Below, in pieces: positions 1 through 7,834 of a stretch of DNA of 64,000 bases. Source of the stretch: Sinorhizobium garamanticum (lineage in GTDB: Bacteria; Pseudomonadota; Alphaproteobacteria; Rhizobiales; Rhizobiaceae); contig NZ_CP120373.1 in the NCBI RefSeq assembly GCF_029892065.1, positions 2,859,001 to 2,923,000 of the forward strand, read 5' to 3'. The position numbers and the translations under genes are program-made. Under the pieces are notes generated by a model. It had not been told where the DNA came from, did no database searches, and saw only the letters and a program-made list of their open reading frames with translations. Position 1 is the stretch's first letter, and every line of letters starts with the position of its first letter.

Positions 1-413
1 TTCTCTATCTCGTCCAGCCCGGCGGCCAGGCAATCCGCTACGGCATCGGCGTCGGACGCGAGGGCTTTGGCTGGGCGGGCATCGTCCGCGTCGGGCGTAC
101 GGCCGAGTGGCCGACCTGGACGCCGCCGCCCGAGATGGTGGCACGCGACCCGAACGCGGCGAAATGGGCAGCCGGCATGCCCGGTGGGCCGGACAATCCG
201 CTTGGGGCAAGGGCGCTCTATCTCTTTGAGGGCGAGAACGACACGATCTACCGCATCCATGGCACGGTGGAACCCTGGACGATCGGTCTCGACGTTTCCT
301 CCGGCTGCATTCGGATGAACAATGACGACATCATCGATCTGCACTCTCGCGTCAAAATCGGCGCGAAAGTGATCGTGCTGATGCAGGGGGCGGCGCTCTA
401 CAAGGGCGTTTAA
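1..413 (+). CDS. L,D-transpeptidase (YkuD), C-terminal part
   Basis: The reading frame is open from the left edge (first full codon at 3) to a TAA at 411-413, giving the last 136 residues of a protein whose start lies outside the window. It contains the YkuD catalytic signature: a His in 'YRIHGT' followed about 17 residues later by 'SSGCIRM', where Cys is the nucleophile and Arg follows. 'GIGVGREGF' near the left edge fits the first beta strands of the domain. Family members make 3-3 cross-links in peptidoglycan or attach proteins to it in the periplasm. The residue before the Gly-Cys is Ser instead of the His of the textbook SHGC motif; I recall this variant in rhizobial members. A signal peptide cannot be checked. 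Confidence 0.9.
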   Translation, partial: LYLVQPGGQAIRYGIGVGREGFGWAGIVRVGRTAEWPTWTPPPEMVARDPNAAKWAAGMPGGPDNPLGARALYLFEGENDTIYRIHGTVEPWTIGLDVSSGCIRMNNDDIIDLHSRVKIGAKVIVLMQGAALYKGV

Positions 414-448
414 AAATGGCCAGCGATGCGACATCTGGAGGTGAGGAT

Positions 449-769
449 TTGTCGACGACCAATTTGAACGCATACTCGATCGCGCGCTGCGCATTTGTTG
501 TCGCCGGCGTCTCGCTTCTTGGCGGATGCCAGTCATCGGCGCCTGAGCCGCAGAACATGGCCCGCACAAGCCTGCAAACTGCGCCCGCCGACCTGCAGCT
601 CATCTGCGCCAATGCGGTTGTTGCTCAAGCCAGCGGCGCCAGGGTTCTGCCGATGAGTTCGCGCCAGCTCGACGCGACGACCTACGCCGTCGACGTCGAT
701 GCCGGCGGGCGCAAGTTCAACTGCGTCGTCGACAGCAGCGGCAGCGTCAAATCGGTGCAGCCCGCCTAA
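449..769 (+). CDS. Small lipoprotein, function unknown
   Basis: Predicted secreted lipoprotein of about 106 residues. A hydrophobic stretch 'CAFVVAGVSLLGGC' ends in a lipobox-like 'LLGGC', so the mature protein should begin at that Cys, followed by a Ser/Ala/Pro-rich linker and a small Ala-rich domain with two further cysteines ('LICANA', 'FNCVVDS') that could pair. Two starts are possible. The ATG at 416 lies 3 nt after the preceding stop and has AGGG upstream. The TTG at 449 has a stronger GGAGGTGAG at 437-445 and gives a normal signal-peptide n-region, whereas the ATG adds an acidic extension; I prefer the TTG. The close spacing suggests co-transcription with the transpeptidase gene. I do not recognise the family. 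Confidence 0.7.
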   Translation: MSTTNLNAYSIARCAFVVAGVSLLGGCQSSAPEPQNMARTSLQTAPADLQLICANAVVAQASGARVLPMSSRQLDATTYAVDVDAGGRKFNCVVDSSGSVKSVQPA

Positions 770-811
770 GGCGACGGTCGCAAAAATCGGGATGCAGATG
801 AAGCCGCATCC

Positions 812-1537
812 ATGAGCAGCGATAGGCTGGAACTACTTCTTTTGCACGCGCTGCCACTTGATGGCTCGATGTGGGAAGGGCAGATGCATCTTCTGCCGGG
901 CTCCACGCATGCGCCGACGCTCTATTCTTTGGGTGATAGCATTGAGGCGTGGGCAGTTGAGGCCCTGAAGTCGGTTCGCGGTAACCGCCTGATCGTCGTT
1001 GGCTGCTCGATTGGAGGCTCTTGCGCTCTCGAGATTGCCGCACTCGCACCGGAGAGGATTGCCGCACTGGTTCTAATCGGGACGAAGGCTCGCCACAGGC
1101 CAGAGCCAGCGCTCCACGTTTCCGTTTTGGAGCTGCTTCGAGACGAGGGATTGGAGGCCGCATGGGACGCCTATTGGGCTCCGCTGTTTTCCCGATCAGC
1201 TAGCCTCCAAGCGATCGACGCTGCGAGAACCATCACGCTTCGCCAGCAACTGCAGGACGTTGCGCGGGGCGTGACGGTGTTCCACACGCGACCGAGCAGA
1301 GTGCAAGTTTTGTTGAGCTTGCCTCGCCCGATCGTGATCATGACTGGCGAAGATGACCGCGCGCCAGGTCCTAAGACCAGTTCCATGCAAGCAGCGCACG
1401 CGCGGCACGGACGCCTGAAGATTGTCCGAAATTGCGGCCATTACCTTCCGCTGGAACAGCCGGAATATCTTAATGCGGTGCTGCAAGAGCTGATAAGCGA
1501 ACAACAACGGTCCTCTCCAGAGCGCGATCGTCGTTGA
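812..1537 (+). CDS. Alpha/beta hydrolase
   Basis: A 241-residue single-domain alpha/beta hydrolase. Visible are the oxyanion-loop start 'LLLHALPLDGSMW', the nucleophile elbow 'GCSIGGS' (Ser nucleophile, residues about 64-70), an acid-bearing strand 'IVIMTGEDDRAPG' and the catalytic His in 'NCGHYLPLEQP'. The triad is therefore complete and the protein should be an active esterase, lactonase or related cytoplasmic hydrolase; there is no signal peptide. The substrate cannot be read from the sequence. It lies 42 nt after the lipoprotein gene on the same strand and converges with the nitrilase-like gene. Confidence 0.85.
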   Translation: MSSDRLELLLLHALPLDGSMWEGQMHLLPGSTHAPTLYSLGDSIEAWAVEALKSVRGNRLIVVGCSIGGSCALEIAALAPERIAALVLIGTKARHRPEPALHVSVLELLRDEGLEAAWDAYWAPLFSRSASLQAIDAARTITLRQQLQDVARGVTVFHTRPSRVQVLLSLPRPIVIMTGEDDRAPGPKTSSMQAAHARHGRLKIVRNCGHYLPLEQPEYLNAVLQELISEQQRSSPERDRR

Positions 1538-1590
1538 GTTGATCGCTTGACGAAGGCGGCGAACGGGACGCGCTCGTCGGCAACGCAAGT

Positions 1591-2589
1591 TCAGAAGATA
1601 TCGCGGCTGTGGCTTCGTTGGTCGTTGTCCACCAGGTGCGGCTCGTAAATGCCTTCCCGTGCCGTTCGCCTCCAGGATCGGGCAATGTCTCCCGGATTGT
1701 CGTTGATATCGACGACGGCAATCGAGGGTGCTCCGTCCGCTGCGCATTGTGCGATCCATTGACCGCCGGGAGCAACGATTCCCGAAGGGGCAGTCAGACC
1801 ATTTCGCGCAAGGACAGAGAAACTAATCCAATATCTATTGCTGGCCGCGTGTCCCTGTGTCTCGGCGGCGAAGGCCAGGTCATTGGGAGAGGAGCCGCCG
1901 GTGGTCGAGAACAAAACACAATCGACAGCAAGTCGCTCATATTCGATGAAAATCTCCGGAAAGTGGGTCTCCATGCCGAGCGCGCAGCCGAAGCGGACCC
2001 CATCAACCTCGAACGTCACCGGGCTTGAACCCGGCGTGTACATAAACGAGACCTTGGTGTTTGACAGCATGCGCTCGTCGTAACGCGTCACCACTTCACC
2101 CCGATCGGAGATGACATAGAGGCTGTTGTGCGGCCTGTGCGGTGGGGTGAGTTGATGTACTGATCCGACGATCGTCCAGAGCTCCAGTTGCCGCGCGAGC
2201 TTCCTGGTCGCTTCCAGTTCCTCACGCAGGACAGTCCATTCGTACCGGCCCCAATCGGAAGGACCGACCTTTTCGGGACCGTTACTGGACATGATCCGCT
2301 TGCTAGGAGAGCAGGTCGCGCCTTCGGGAAAATGCACGAGCCTCGCTCCGGCTTCATGCGCCTGACGCATAAGGCGTCTCATCTCCAGCCCGCTGGCGCT
2401 AAGCGCCGCGATGTTGCGAGGATCATCGTAGACAGTGGTTTGCGCTACAGCCAAACGCACTGATTTGGCTTCAGGCTTTAAATCGTTCGACGAGCTCCGG
2501 CGAACGTGCATGAGAGCCGTCGTGTAGGACTCACCTGTTTTAGCCGCGCGCGCTCGTACACGACGTTTGAAGTTTCCGTTTTGCGTCAT
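1591..2589 (-). CDS. Nitrilase-superfamily protein, probable pseudoenzyme
   Basis: A 332-residue protein with the carbon-nitrogen hydrolase fold. It starts with a basic tail containing 'RARAAKTGESYTTAL', which I recall as a short N-terminal module fused to various proteins, and the hydrolase domain runs from 'VRLAVAQTTV' (about residue 44) to the C-terminus. The Glu of the Glu-Lys-Cys triad is kept in 'HFPEGA' (E89). The Lys position in the usual YxKxxL motif is Glu in 'YDERML' (E172). The nucleophile position five residues before the conserved FPE is Gly in 'FGCALGMETHFPE' (G205); the nearby Cys is three residues too early. The start was chosen at 2589, with GAAAGG upstream; the frame also extends to 2652. 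The fold is secure, the loss of activity is inference. Confidence 0.8.
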   Translation of the reverse strand: MTQNGNFKRRVRARAAKTGESYTTALMHVRRSSSNDLKPEAKSVRLAVAQTTVYDDPRNIAALSASGLEMRRLMRQAHEAGARLVHFPEGATCSPSKRIMSSNGPEKVGPSDWGRYEWTVLREELEATRKLARQLELWTIVGSVHQLTPPHRPHNSLYVISDRGEVVTRYDERMLSNTKVSFMYTPGSSPVTFEVDGVRFGCALGMETHFPEIFIEYERLAVDCVLFSTTGGSSPNDLAFAAETQGHAASNRYWISFSVLARNGLTAPSGIVAPGGQWIAQCAADGAPSIAVVDINDNPGDIARSWRRTAREGIYEPHLVDNDQRSHSRDIF

Positions 2590-3052
2590 TGTCGGGCCTT
2601 TCACGTCCCGGACGGAGTTCCCCAGCAACCACGCCCGAAACGATCGGACCAAGACAGCGACCCGAGACAGAAGTCCCTTTGCCTCCGTTTAAGACCGTGC
2701 TGAGGAAGGTCCTTGGAGGTTAGGCGCAGGCCACGCCAAGCCGAAGGCTGCCGATGCGACTCTGATTCGTCAACTCCGGGATTGCTGTCACAAAAATTCG
2801 CGTTCGATGTCGGCTTTTCTGAACGATTTTTACGAGAGAAGTATTCCTCATTTAAGTTAGTGGCCGGACGCCGCGCCCGGCTTTCTCTTTATGCAAGTTG
2901 CAGCAAAAAGTGTTGTGCGCTGCAGAATTTTTGTTGTGCGACGCAAGAATAACAGTCATATCTTGCGGGTATTTTGAAATAATATTCTGCATCTCTTCTT
3001 CCTCTGGAAACCAATTCGTGTTCTGATGTGTTGGTTGGCAGGAGGAAGCGTA
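2590..3052. other. Intergenic region with a spaced direct repeat
   Basis: No convincing gene in about 460 bases. The part from 2780 to 3010 is clearly more A+T-rich than its surroundings. It holds two near-copies of TGTTGTGCGCTGCAGAA, at 2911-2927 and 2932-2949 (the second reads TGTTGTGCGACGCAAGAA), spaced 21 bp, i.e. two helical turns. That spacing is typical of paired regulator sites, so this may be the control region of the small membrane-protein gene downstream. No clear -35/-10 pair was identified. Confidence 0.35.
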
Positions 3053-3154
3053 ATGACGACGATTCTGCAGCACTTCGCTCTCTTCGATTTCCTTATCCTG
3101 GCTGCGATCTGTTTCCTGCTGATCTGCAGCTACTGGGACGAGGGCGAGGCCTGA
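3053..3154 (+). CDS. Small membrane protein (33 residues), unannotated
   Basis: A 33-codon reading frame that starts with ATG at 3053, 7 nt after a perfect GGAGGA (3041-3046), and ends with TGA at 3152-3154. The peptide has a short polar N-terminus (MTTILQHF), a continuous hydrophobic stretch of about 20 residues containing 'FLILAAICFLLICS', and an acidic tail 'YWDEGEA'. This is the layout of a single-span membrane micropeptide. The ideal ribosome site, in a region otherwise without genes, is the main reason to believe it is translated. Function unknown; rhizobia carry many such peptides as regulators or assembly factors of larger membrane proteins. No partner is evident. Confidence 0.6.
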   Translation: MTTILQHFALFDFLILAAICFLLICSYWDEGEA

Positions 3155-3209
3155 GCGGCGTAGTCGGACTAAGAAGTCTTGCAGACGGGGTGCCGTTCGG
3201 CCTTCTTCA

Positions 3210-3818
3210 CTATTGTTCTGCTGAAAGCGGTCTTGTGGCCGACACATACAGCCAGCGGGTAGGCTCTCCGTCGTAGCCGCCGCCATCCGCCTCGCCAATC
3301 TCGACGTTCGCCCAGCCGTTGCTGAACTGTCGCATCAACCAGTCCCGCGAAGGATAGTTGTAATAGCGCCCGAAGCGATCGCGGCCTTCGCCATTCCCTG
3401 CCTTGAAGCTGCCATGAAGTATCCCACCGCCCTTCAGTGCGCGGAGAATGCGGGTGAGGACACTGGACAGATCGGCGCGCGGCACATGCAGGAGGCATGC
3501 TTCCGCCCAGACCGCGTCGAAGACGTCGTGCCATCCGATCTCGTCGAACCGGACGACCTCGACCTGCCGCCCGAGCAAACGCTCTGCCTGCGCTGCAAGT
3601 TCCGGCGAGCCGTCGGTTGGCGTCACATTGAATCCCTTGGCGAGCATATAGGCGCTGTCCTGTCCGCCGCCGCAGCCGAGTTCGAGAATCCTGGCGCCGG
3701 GTTCAAGTCTGGCGAGGAACCGGTCGAGGCGTGCCGCCGGCGCCTTGCGCTCCCGATTTGCATAGGCTGCTGCGTTGTCGCGGTAGAAGGCATTCGTCTC
3801 GTCGCTGAGCGGCGGCAT
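3210..3818 (-). CDS. Class I SAM-dependent methyltransferase
   Basis: About 202 residues. The SAM-binding motif I is 'ILELGCGGGQDS', followed by an acidic loop near 'PTDGSPELA' (motif II) and a post-motif 'FDAVWAEACLLHVP'. The overall pattern resembles TehB/UbiG-like small methyltransferases acting on a small molecule in the cytoplasm. The ATG at 3818 was preferred over the in-frame one at 3833 because AAGGGA lies just upstream of the former. Monocistronic by appearance, converging on the small membrane-protein gene. Substrate unknown. Confidence 0.85.
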   Translation of the reverse strand: MPPLSDETNAFYRDNAAAYANRERKAPAARLDRFLARLEPGARILELGCGGGQDSAYMLAKGFNVTPTDGSPELAAQAERLLGRQVEVVRFDEIGWHDVFDAVWAEACLLHVPRADLSSVLTRILRALKGGGILHGSFKAGNGEGRDRFGRYYNYPSRDWLMRQFSNGWANVEIGEADGGGYDGEPTRWLYVSATRPLSAEQ

Positions 3819-3934
3819 CTCATTTCCCTTCATCGAACGTCATGCGTGCCTGATAAGGCGCGCCGTGGCGTAGGACAAGCGCCTCCGGCACGGCGCGGAA
3901 GAGTCTTTTCAGCCCAAGGACTTGGGCTGGCTGG

Positions 3935-3957
3935 ATTCCTGTGACAAGCACAGGAAT
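3935..3957. repeat. Dispersed palindrome ATTCCTGTG-N5-CACAGGAAT
   Basis: A perfect 9-bp inverted repeat with a 5-nt loop (ACAAG). The same core recurs at 15019-15041, 19442-19463, 30892-30914 and, degenerate, at 41527-41549, always between genes. It looks like a short dispersed repetitive element and not an operator, because the neighbouring genes are unrelated. No gene is seen in 3819-4055. Confidence 0.75.
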
Positions 3958-4055
3958 GAGGAACCGAGGAGATGCCTTGCTGTACCGCAACTGACAAAAC
4001 ATGCAGCAGGCGAGCCGTACGCACATCTTGAACCAATCCCGCGGGGTGAGGGGAT

Positions 4056-5048
4056 CTAGCGCGCGCTGAGCAGCGTGTTGAACGTTTTCAGGTCTACGTT
4101 TCCGCCGCTCAAGAGAACGCCTGCTCTCGCACCGGGGCAGGGCAGCACACCCTGCAATATGGCTGCCGCGGCCAGACAGCCGGTCGGTTCCACGATGATC
4201 TTCATGCGTTCGGCGAAGAACCGCATGGTCTCGACCAGTTGGGCGTCGGTAACGGTTACGATCTCGTCGACCGTGCGCTTCAAGATGGCGAAGTTGCGTT
4301 CGCCGATATGGGTGACGATCGCGCCGTCGGCGATGGATTTCGGCGCCGGAATATGCACGATCTCGCCCTTCTTCAACGACTGTTGGCCGTCATTGCCAGC
4401 CTCCGGCTCGACGCCAACGATCCTGCAGCCGGGTGAGAGCGCGCGGGCGCTGAGCGCGCTGCCGGCGAGCAGTCCGCCTCCGCCGAGCGGCACGACGAGC
4501 AGGTCGAGTTCTCCGACCTCCTCGATTAGTTCCAGCGCGGCGGTACCCTGTCCCGCGATCACATCCGGATGATCAAAGGGGGGAATCAAAGTTGCGCCGC
4601 GCTCGGCGGCGATGCGTCGGCTGATTTCCTCGCGATCCTCGGTGTACCGGTCATAGAAATGGATCTCGGCACCATAGGCCTTCGTCGCGGCGATCTTTAT
4701 TTCCGGCGCGTCTGTCGGCATCACGATTGTTGCACGGACGCCTTGCAGTTTCGCCGCATAGGCGAGCGCCTGGGCGTGGTTGCCGGAGGAGAAGGCGACG
4801 ACGCCGTTTCGTCGGGAAAATTCGTCGAGTGCAGCAACGGCGTTGTAGGCGCCGCGAAACTTGAACGCGCCGGCGCGTTGCAGGTTCTCCGCCTTGAAGA
4901 AGAGAGACGCCACAGCCATTCCGTCTGCGGTTCGCGATGTCAAAACGGGGGTGCGATGCGCTGCGCCGGAAATGCGCTGCTGCGCCGCTTGAACATCCTC
5001 GAATGTTGGAATCCTGAGTGACGTGGACGCTGCTGACGTGTCGTTCAC
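4056..5048 (-). CDS. PLP-dependent threonine/serine dehydratase family
   Basis: A 330-residue fold-type II PLP enzyme. The Schiff-base Lys lies in 'GAFKFRGAYNA' (K63), the substrate carboxylate loop is 'SSGNHAQA' (about 87-94), and the phosphate-binding glycine loop is 'PLGGGGLLAG'. There is no C-terminal ACT-type regulatory domain, so this is the short form shared by catabolic threonine dehydratase, serine racemase and threo-3-hydroxyaspartate ammonia-lyase; these cannot be separated by eye. The expected reaction is elimination of ammonia from L-Thr or L-Ser to a 2-oxo acid. The start is GTG at 5048: AGGGAGG sits 5 nt upstream, whereas the upstream extension (to a TTG at 5150) has no such site. 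Divergent from the aminotransferase gene, which may act on related amino acids. Confidence 0.88.
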   Translation of the reverse strand: MNDTSAASTSLRIPTFEDVQAAQQRISGAAHRTPVLTSRTADGMAVASLFFKAENLQRAGAFKFRGAYNAVAALDEFSRRNGVVAFSSGNHAQALAYAAKLQGVRATIVMPTDAPEIKIAATKAYGAEIHFYDRYTEDREEISRRIAAERGATLIPPFDHPDVIAGQGTAALELIEEVGELDLLVVPLGGGGLLAGSALSARALSPGCRIVGVEPEAGNDGQQSLKKGEIVHIPAPKSIADGAIVTHIGERNFAILKRTVDEIVTVTDAQLVETMRFFAERMKIIVEPTGCLAAAAILQGVLPCPGARAGVLLSGGNVDLKTFNTLLSAR

Positions 5049-5359
5049 GCAAACCTCCCTGACGCGGTTTTCATGGATCGAATGACCTTGCACGAGTCCA
5101 AAAAGTCCAGCATAGCGCGCGATATTCATGAGCGCTACGCAAGGCGTCAATGTCTCACGTTACGTCACGCAAGTAACCATGCGGCAGAGACCGGTTTGTA
5201 AGCTGGGAGCCACGAAAAAAGAACTGATTTAGGTCAATAACGTTGACATAAATTAGCGGACGTGATCCTGTCCCCGGACAATCGACAAAGAAACGCGGGA
5301 CGTCGGAAAGCCGCTTCATCTTCCGCGGTCCCGTTCCCAAGACCTCGAGGAAACCGCCC
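5049..5359. promoter_or_regulatory. Divergent promoter region, dehydratase / aminotransferase
   Basis: About 310 bases between two divergent starts. It is relatively A+T-rich around 5200-5255 and contains TTGACA at 5243-5248, a possible -35 element for the rightward gene, but I find no convincing -10 hexamer at the right distance and no clear operator palindrome. No gene is seen here. Confidence 0.35.
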
Positions 5360-6586
5360 ATGCTCAATTGGGACCATATCTTCGCGACGCGTTCGAGCCG
5401 GATGCGCGCCTCCGAAATCCGTGAGCTTCTGAAACTGCTCGATCGTCCCGATATCATCTCCTTTGCCGGCGGCATTCCCGATCCCGAACTCTTCCCCGAC
5501 GCGGAATTCAAGGCGGCCTATGCCGAAATCTTCAGCGGCCCGGCGGTCAGCGCGGCACTGCAGTATTCGGTAAGCGAAGGCTACCGGCCGCTGCGCGAGT
5601 GGCTGGCGAAGCAGATGGCGGCCCTCGGCATTCCGGCGACGGTCGACAACATCTTCATCACCTCCGGCTCGCAGCAGGCGCTCGACTATCTCGGCAAGCT
5701 GTTCCTGTCACCGAAGGATACCGCGCTCGTCACCTGGCCGACCTATCTCGGCGCGCTGCAGGCCTTCAATGCCTATGAGCCGACCTACGATCAGTTGAAC
5801 CCGGGCGGCAACCGCACCCCCGAGGCTTACCGCCAGCAGGCGGCCGAGGCGGGCGGCCGGGTAAAGTTCGCCTATCTCTCCGCCGATTTCGCCAACCCGA
5901 CCGGCGAGACAGTGGACCGTGCCGGTCGCGAACGCGTGCTCGACCTCGCAGAAGAGCTCGACGTCGCCGTCATCGAAGATGCGGCCTATCAGGCGCTGCG
6001 CTATGACGGCGAGGCGGTCCCGCCGATTCTGGCGCTGGAAATCGCCCGCAAGGGCGACATCAACAGCGCCCGGACGATCTATTGCGGCAGCTTCTCCAAG
6101 ACGCTGGCGCCGGGCCTTCGCGTCGGCTGGGTCTGCGCCTCCGAAACGGTGATCCGCAAGCTGGTGCTGATGAAGCAAGCGGCGGACCTGCATTCCTCGA
6201 CCATCAACCAGATGGCGATCTGCACCGTTGCCGAACGTGGCTTCGACGAGCAGGTGGCGAAGATCCACAACGTCTATAAGCATCGCCGCAACGCCATGCT
6301 GGCCGCACTCGCAAAATACATGCCGGCAGGGGTGACCTGGACCAAGCCGGAAGGCGGCATGTTCGTCTGGGTGACGTTGCCGAAGGGCGCGGACGGCGCC
6401 GAGCTGCTGGCAAAATCGATCGAGACGGCGAAGGTCGCTTTCGTCCCCGGCCGCGCCTTCTTCGCCGATGGTTCCGGCGAGAACACGCTGCGCTTGAGCT
6501 TCTCCTGCGCCAACGACAAGATGATCGACGAAGGCATTCGCAGGCTCGGCGACCTGATCCGCGGCGAAGTGGCCCAAGCGGCCTGA
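5360..6586 (+). CDS. PLP-dependent aminotransferase (fold type I)
   Basis: A 408-residue class I/II aminotransferase of the MocR-related/2-aminoadipate type, without an N-terminal GntR DNA-binding domain. Visible landmarks are 'FAGGIPDPELFP' near the N-terminus (substrate-side loop), 'ITSGSQQALD' (cofactor phosphate region), 'IEDAAYQ' (the Asp binding the PLP pyridine nitrogen) and 'GSFSKTLAPGLRVGW' with the Schiff-base Lys at residue 247. Such enzymes transfer amino groups between 2-oxoglutarate and aromatic, branched or 2-aminoadipate substrates in the cytoplasm. The start follows a purine-rich GAGGAAACCGCCC. It is followed by a clean terminator, so it is probably monocistronic. Confidence 0.9.
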   Translation: MLNWDHIFATRSSRMRASEIRELLKLLDRPDIISFAGGIPDPELFPDAEFKAAYAEIFSGPAVSAALQYSVSEGYRPLREWLAKQMAALGIPATVDNIFITSGSQQALDYLGKLFLSPKDTALVTWPTYLGALQAFNAYEPTYDQLNPGGNRTPEAYRQQAAEAGGRVKFAYLSADFANPTGETVDRAGRERVLDLAEELDVAVIEDAAYQALRYDGEAVPPILALEIARKGDINSARTIYCGSFSKTLAPGLRVGWVCASETVIRKLVLMKQAADLHSSTINQMAICTVAERGFDEQVAKIHNVYKHRRNAMLAALAKYMPAGVTWTKPEGGMFVWVTLPKGADGAELLAKSIETAKVAFVPGRAFFADGSGENTLRLSFSCANDKMIDEGIRRLGDLIRGEVAQAA

Positions 6587-6615
6587 GCTCGAAAGACACG
6601 GCGAGCATTTCGAGG

Positions 6616-6641
6616 GGCCCGGCGGAAACGCCGGGCCTTTT
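6616..6641 (+). terminator. Rho-independent terminator of the aminotransferase gene
   Basis: A perfect 9-bp G+C stem GGCCCGGCG / CGCCGGGCC with a GAAA tetraloop followed by TTTT, 30 nt after the aminotransferase stop codon. Confidence 0.9.
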
Positions 6642-6828
6642 CTGTTTATCGGCCGATTCGCTCCGCGTTCGGTGGTGATAGAGCCCGCGATCGTCCTTTC
6701 TCAGTTGCCAGCAATGGTGATTGGCGGCAAACTTGTGGGTAGCCCACGCTTCTCGCATGACGAGTGAGCCGGCTGTCATCGTTTCCGATTCATGAGAGTT
6801 GCGCAGTAACCGAAGGGGGAGGACTGCC

Positions 6829-7290
6829 ATGACCGATCGAAGCGAACTCGAAAACATCATGCACGCAATCTACCAGGCGCGGGCCGACAACGACCTCGAT
6901 GCGTTGATGGCCTATGTGCACCCCGCCTGCAGCTTCCGCATCGCCGGAAGTGATCGGCTCGGCCCGATGTGCCGGAAGATCGAAGGCGGCGACGCCGTTC
7001 GCCTCAATTTCAAGGAATTGATGGACGTTTGGGATCTTTCCAAGGTGGGAACACTCGCTCTTCATATCGATGGCGAGACAGTTGTGGCACATCGCGCCGG
7101 CGAGGTCCGGTTCGTCCCGAGCGATGCCCGCTTCGAAACCGAGTTTATCGACAAGGTCAGCTTCAGGGACGGGCTGATGGTGGAGATCATGGAGTTCGTC
7201 GACACGCTGCAACTGATGGAGGTGGCTACGCCGCTGGACACCACGGTCCCGCTTGCGAACCTCGTGGTGACAGAGCCGGCGGGCGCGTAG
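6829..7290 (+). CDS. SnoaL/NTF2-like domain protein
   Basis: A 153-residue protein with the cone-shaped alpha+beta SnoaL-like pattern: an N-terminal helix 'IMHAIYQARADNDLDALMAYVHP', then strands including 'SFRIAGSDR', 'VVAHRAGEVRF' and 'IEFV'-type C-terminal strands ending 'EIMEFVDTLQL'. Members are small-molecule isomerases/hydrolases or ligand-binding proteins, often linked to detoxification. The start ATG at 6829 has GGGGAGGA upstream; the frame continues to 6799 without a ribosome site. It stands alone between a terminator and a 540-base gap. Confidence 0.75.
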   Translation: MTDRSELENIMHAIYQARADNDLDALMAYVHPACSFRIAGSDRLGPMCRKIEGGDAVRLNFKELMDVWDLSKVGTLALHIDGETVVAHRAGEVRFVPSDARFETEFIDKVSFRDGLMVEIMEFVDTLQLMEVATPLDTTVPLANLVVTEPAGA

Positions 7291-7834
7291 CACGGCCATG
7301 GCGGTCTCGTCGCCAGCGAATCGCCGGTGCCCGATCCCGTGCAGCGGGCCGCTCTCTAGAAACGATGCCTTTTGAGCGCCTGGAAAGGCGCCCGCGACTT
7401 GCGGGGCGTCGCACAGGCTGATGGCGCTACATTTCTCTTCGTCAGCGGCACTTAACCCGGGCGCCGCTGCAAGAGCATTGCCCTTCTGCACCGAGCCGGG
7501 CAGTCCCTGCCGGACCGCTGAGTTTCTTGCGTTTTCGGCGCGCCGACCCTTCGTTTTTGATGGGGCGTGTTATTTGGCTGAATCAATCAATGATTGTGTT
7601 CTGGCGGCGCGACGCTGAGGGTCGCCTGCACGGCAATTTTCCGGTTTCTCTGAGTTGCGTGAGAGCCACAAGGGTGTGGGCGCGTACGCAAACTTCAGAA
7701 AGAATTGAAAAAAGCCCCATATTGCCGCCTCATTTTCGGTCAGGATCACCACGCGAAGACGTGCTGCGTTGCGGCAGAAGAATGTTGCATCGCATCAAAA
7801 TCACCGTTTGCCTCCAGATCTGTTCGTACCATGA
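7291..7834. other. Gene-free region upstream of the acyltransferase
   Basis: About 540 bases without a supported reading frame on either strand; the short frames lack ribosome sites and motifs. The last 200 bases are more A+T-rich and probably hold the promoter of the acyltransferase gene, but no box is clear enough to name. A small near-palindrome AATCAATCAATGATTG lies near 7581-7596. Confidence 0.4.

Noticed and set aside
4073..5150. Longer dehydratase starting at the TTG at 5150
   Set aside because: The GTG at 5048 has a perfect AGGGAGG 5 nt upstream and matches the usual start of the family; the extension has no family similarity.
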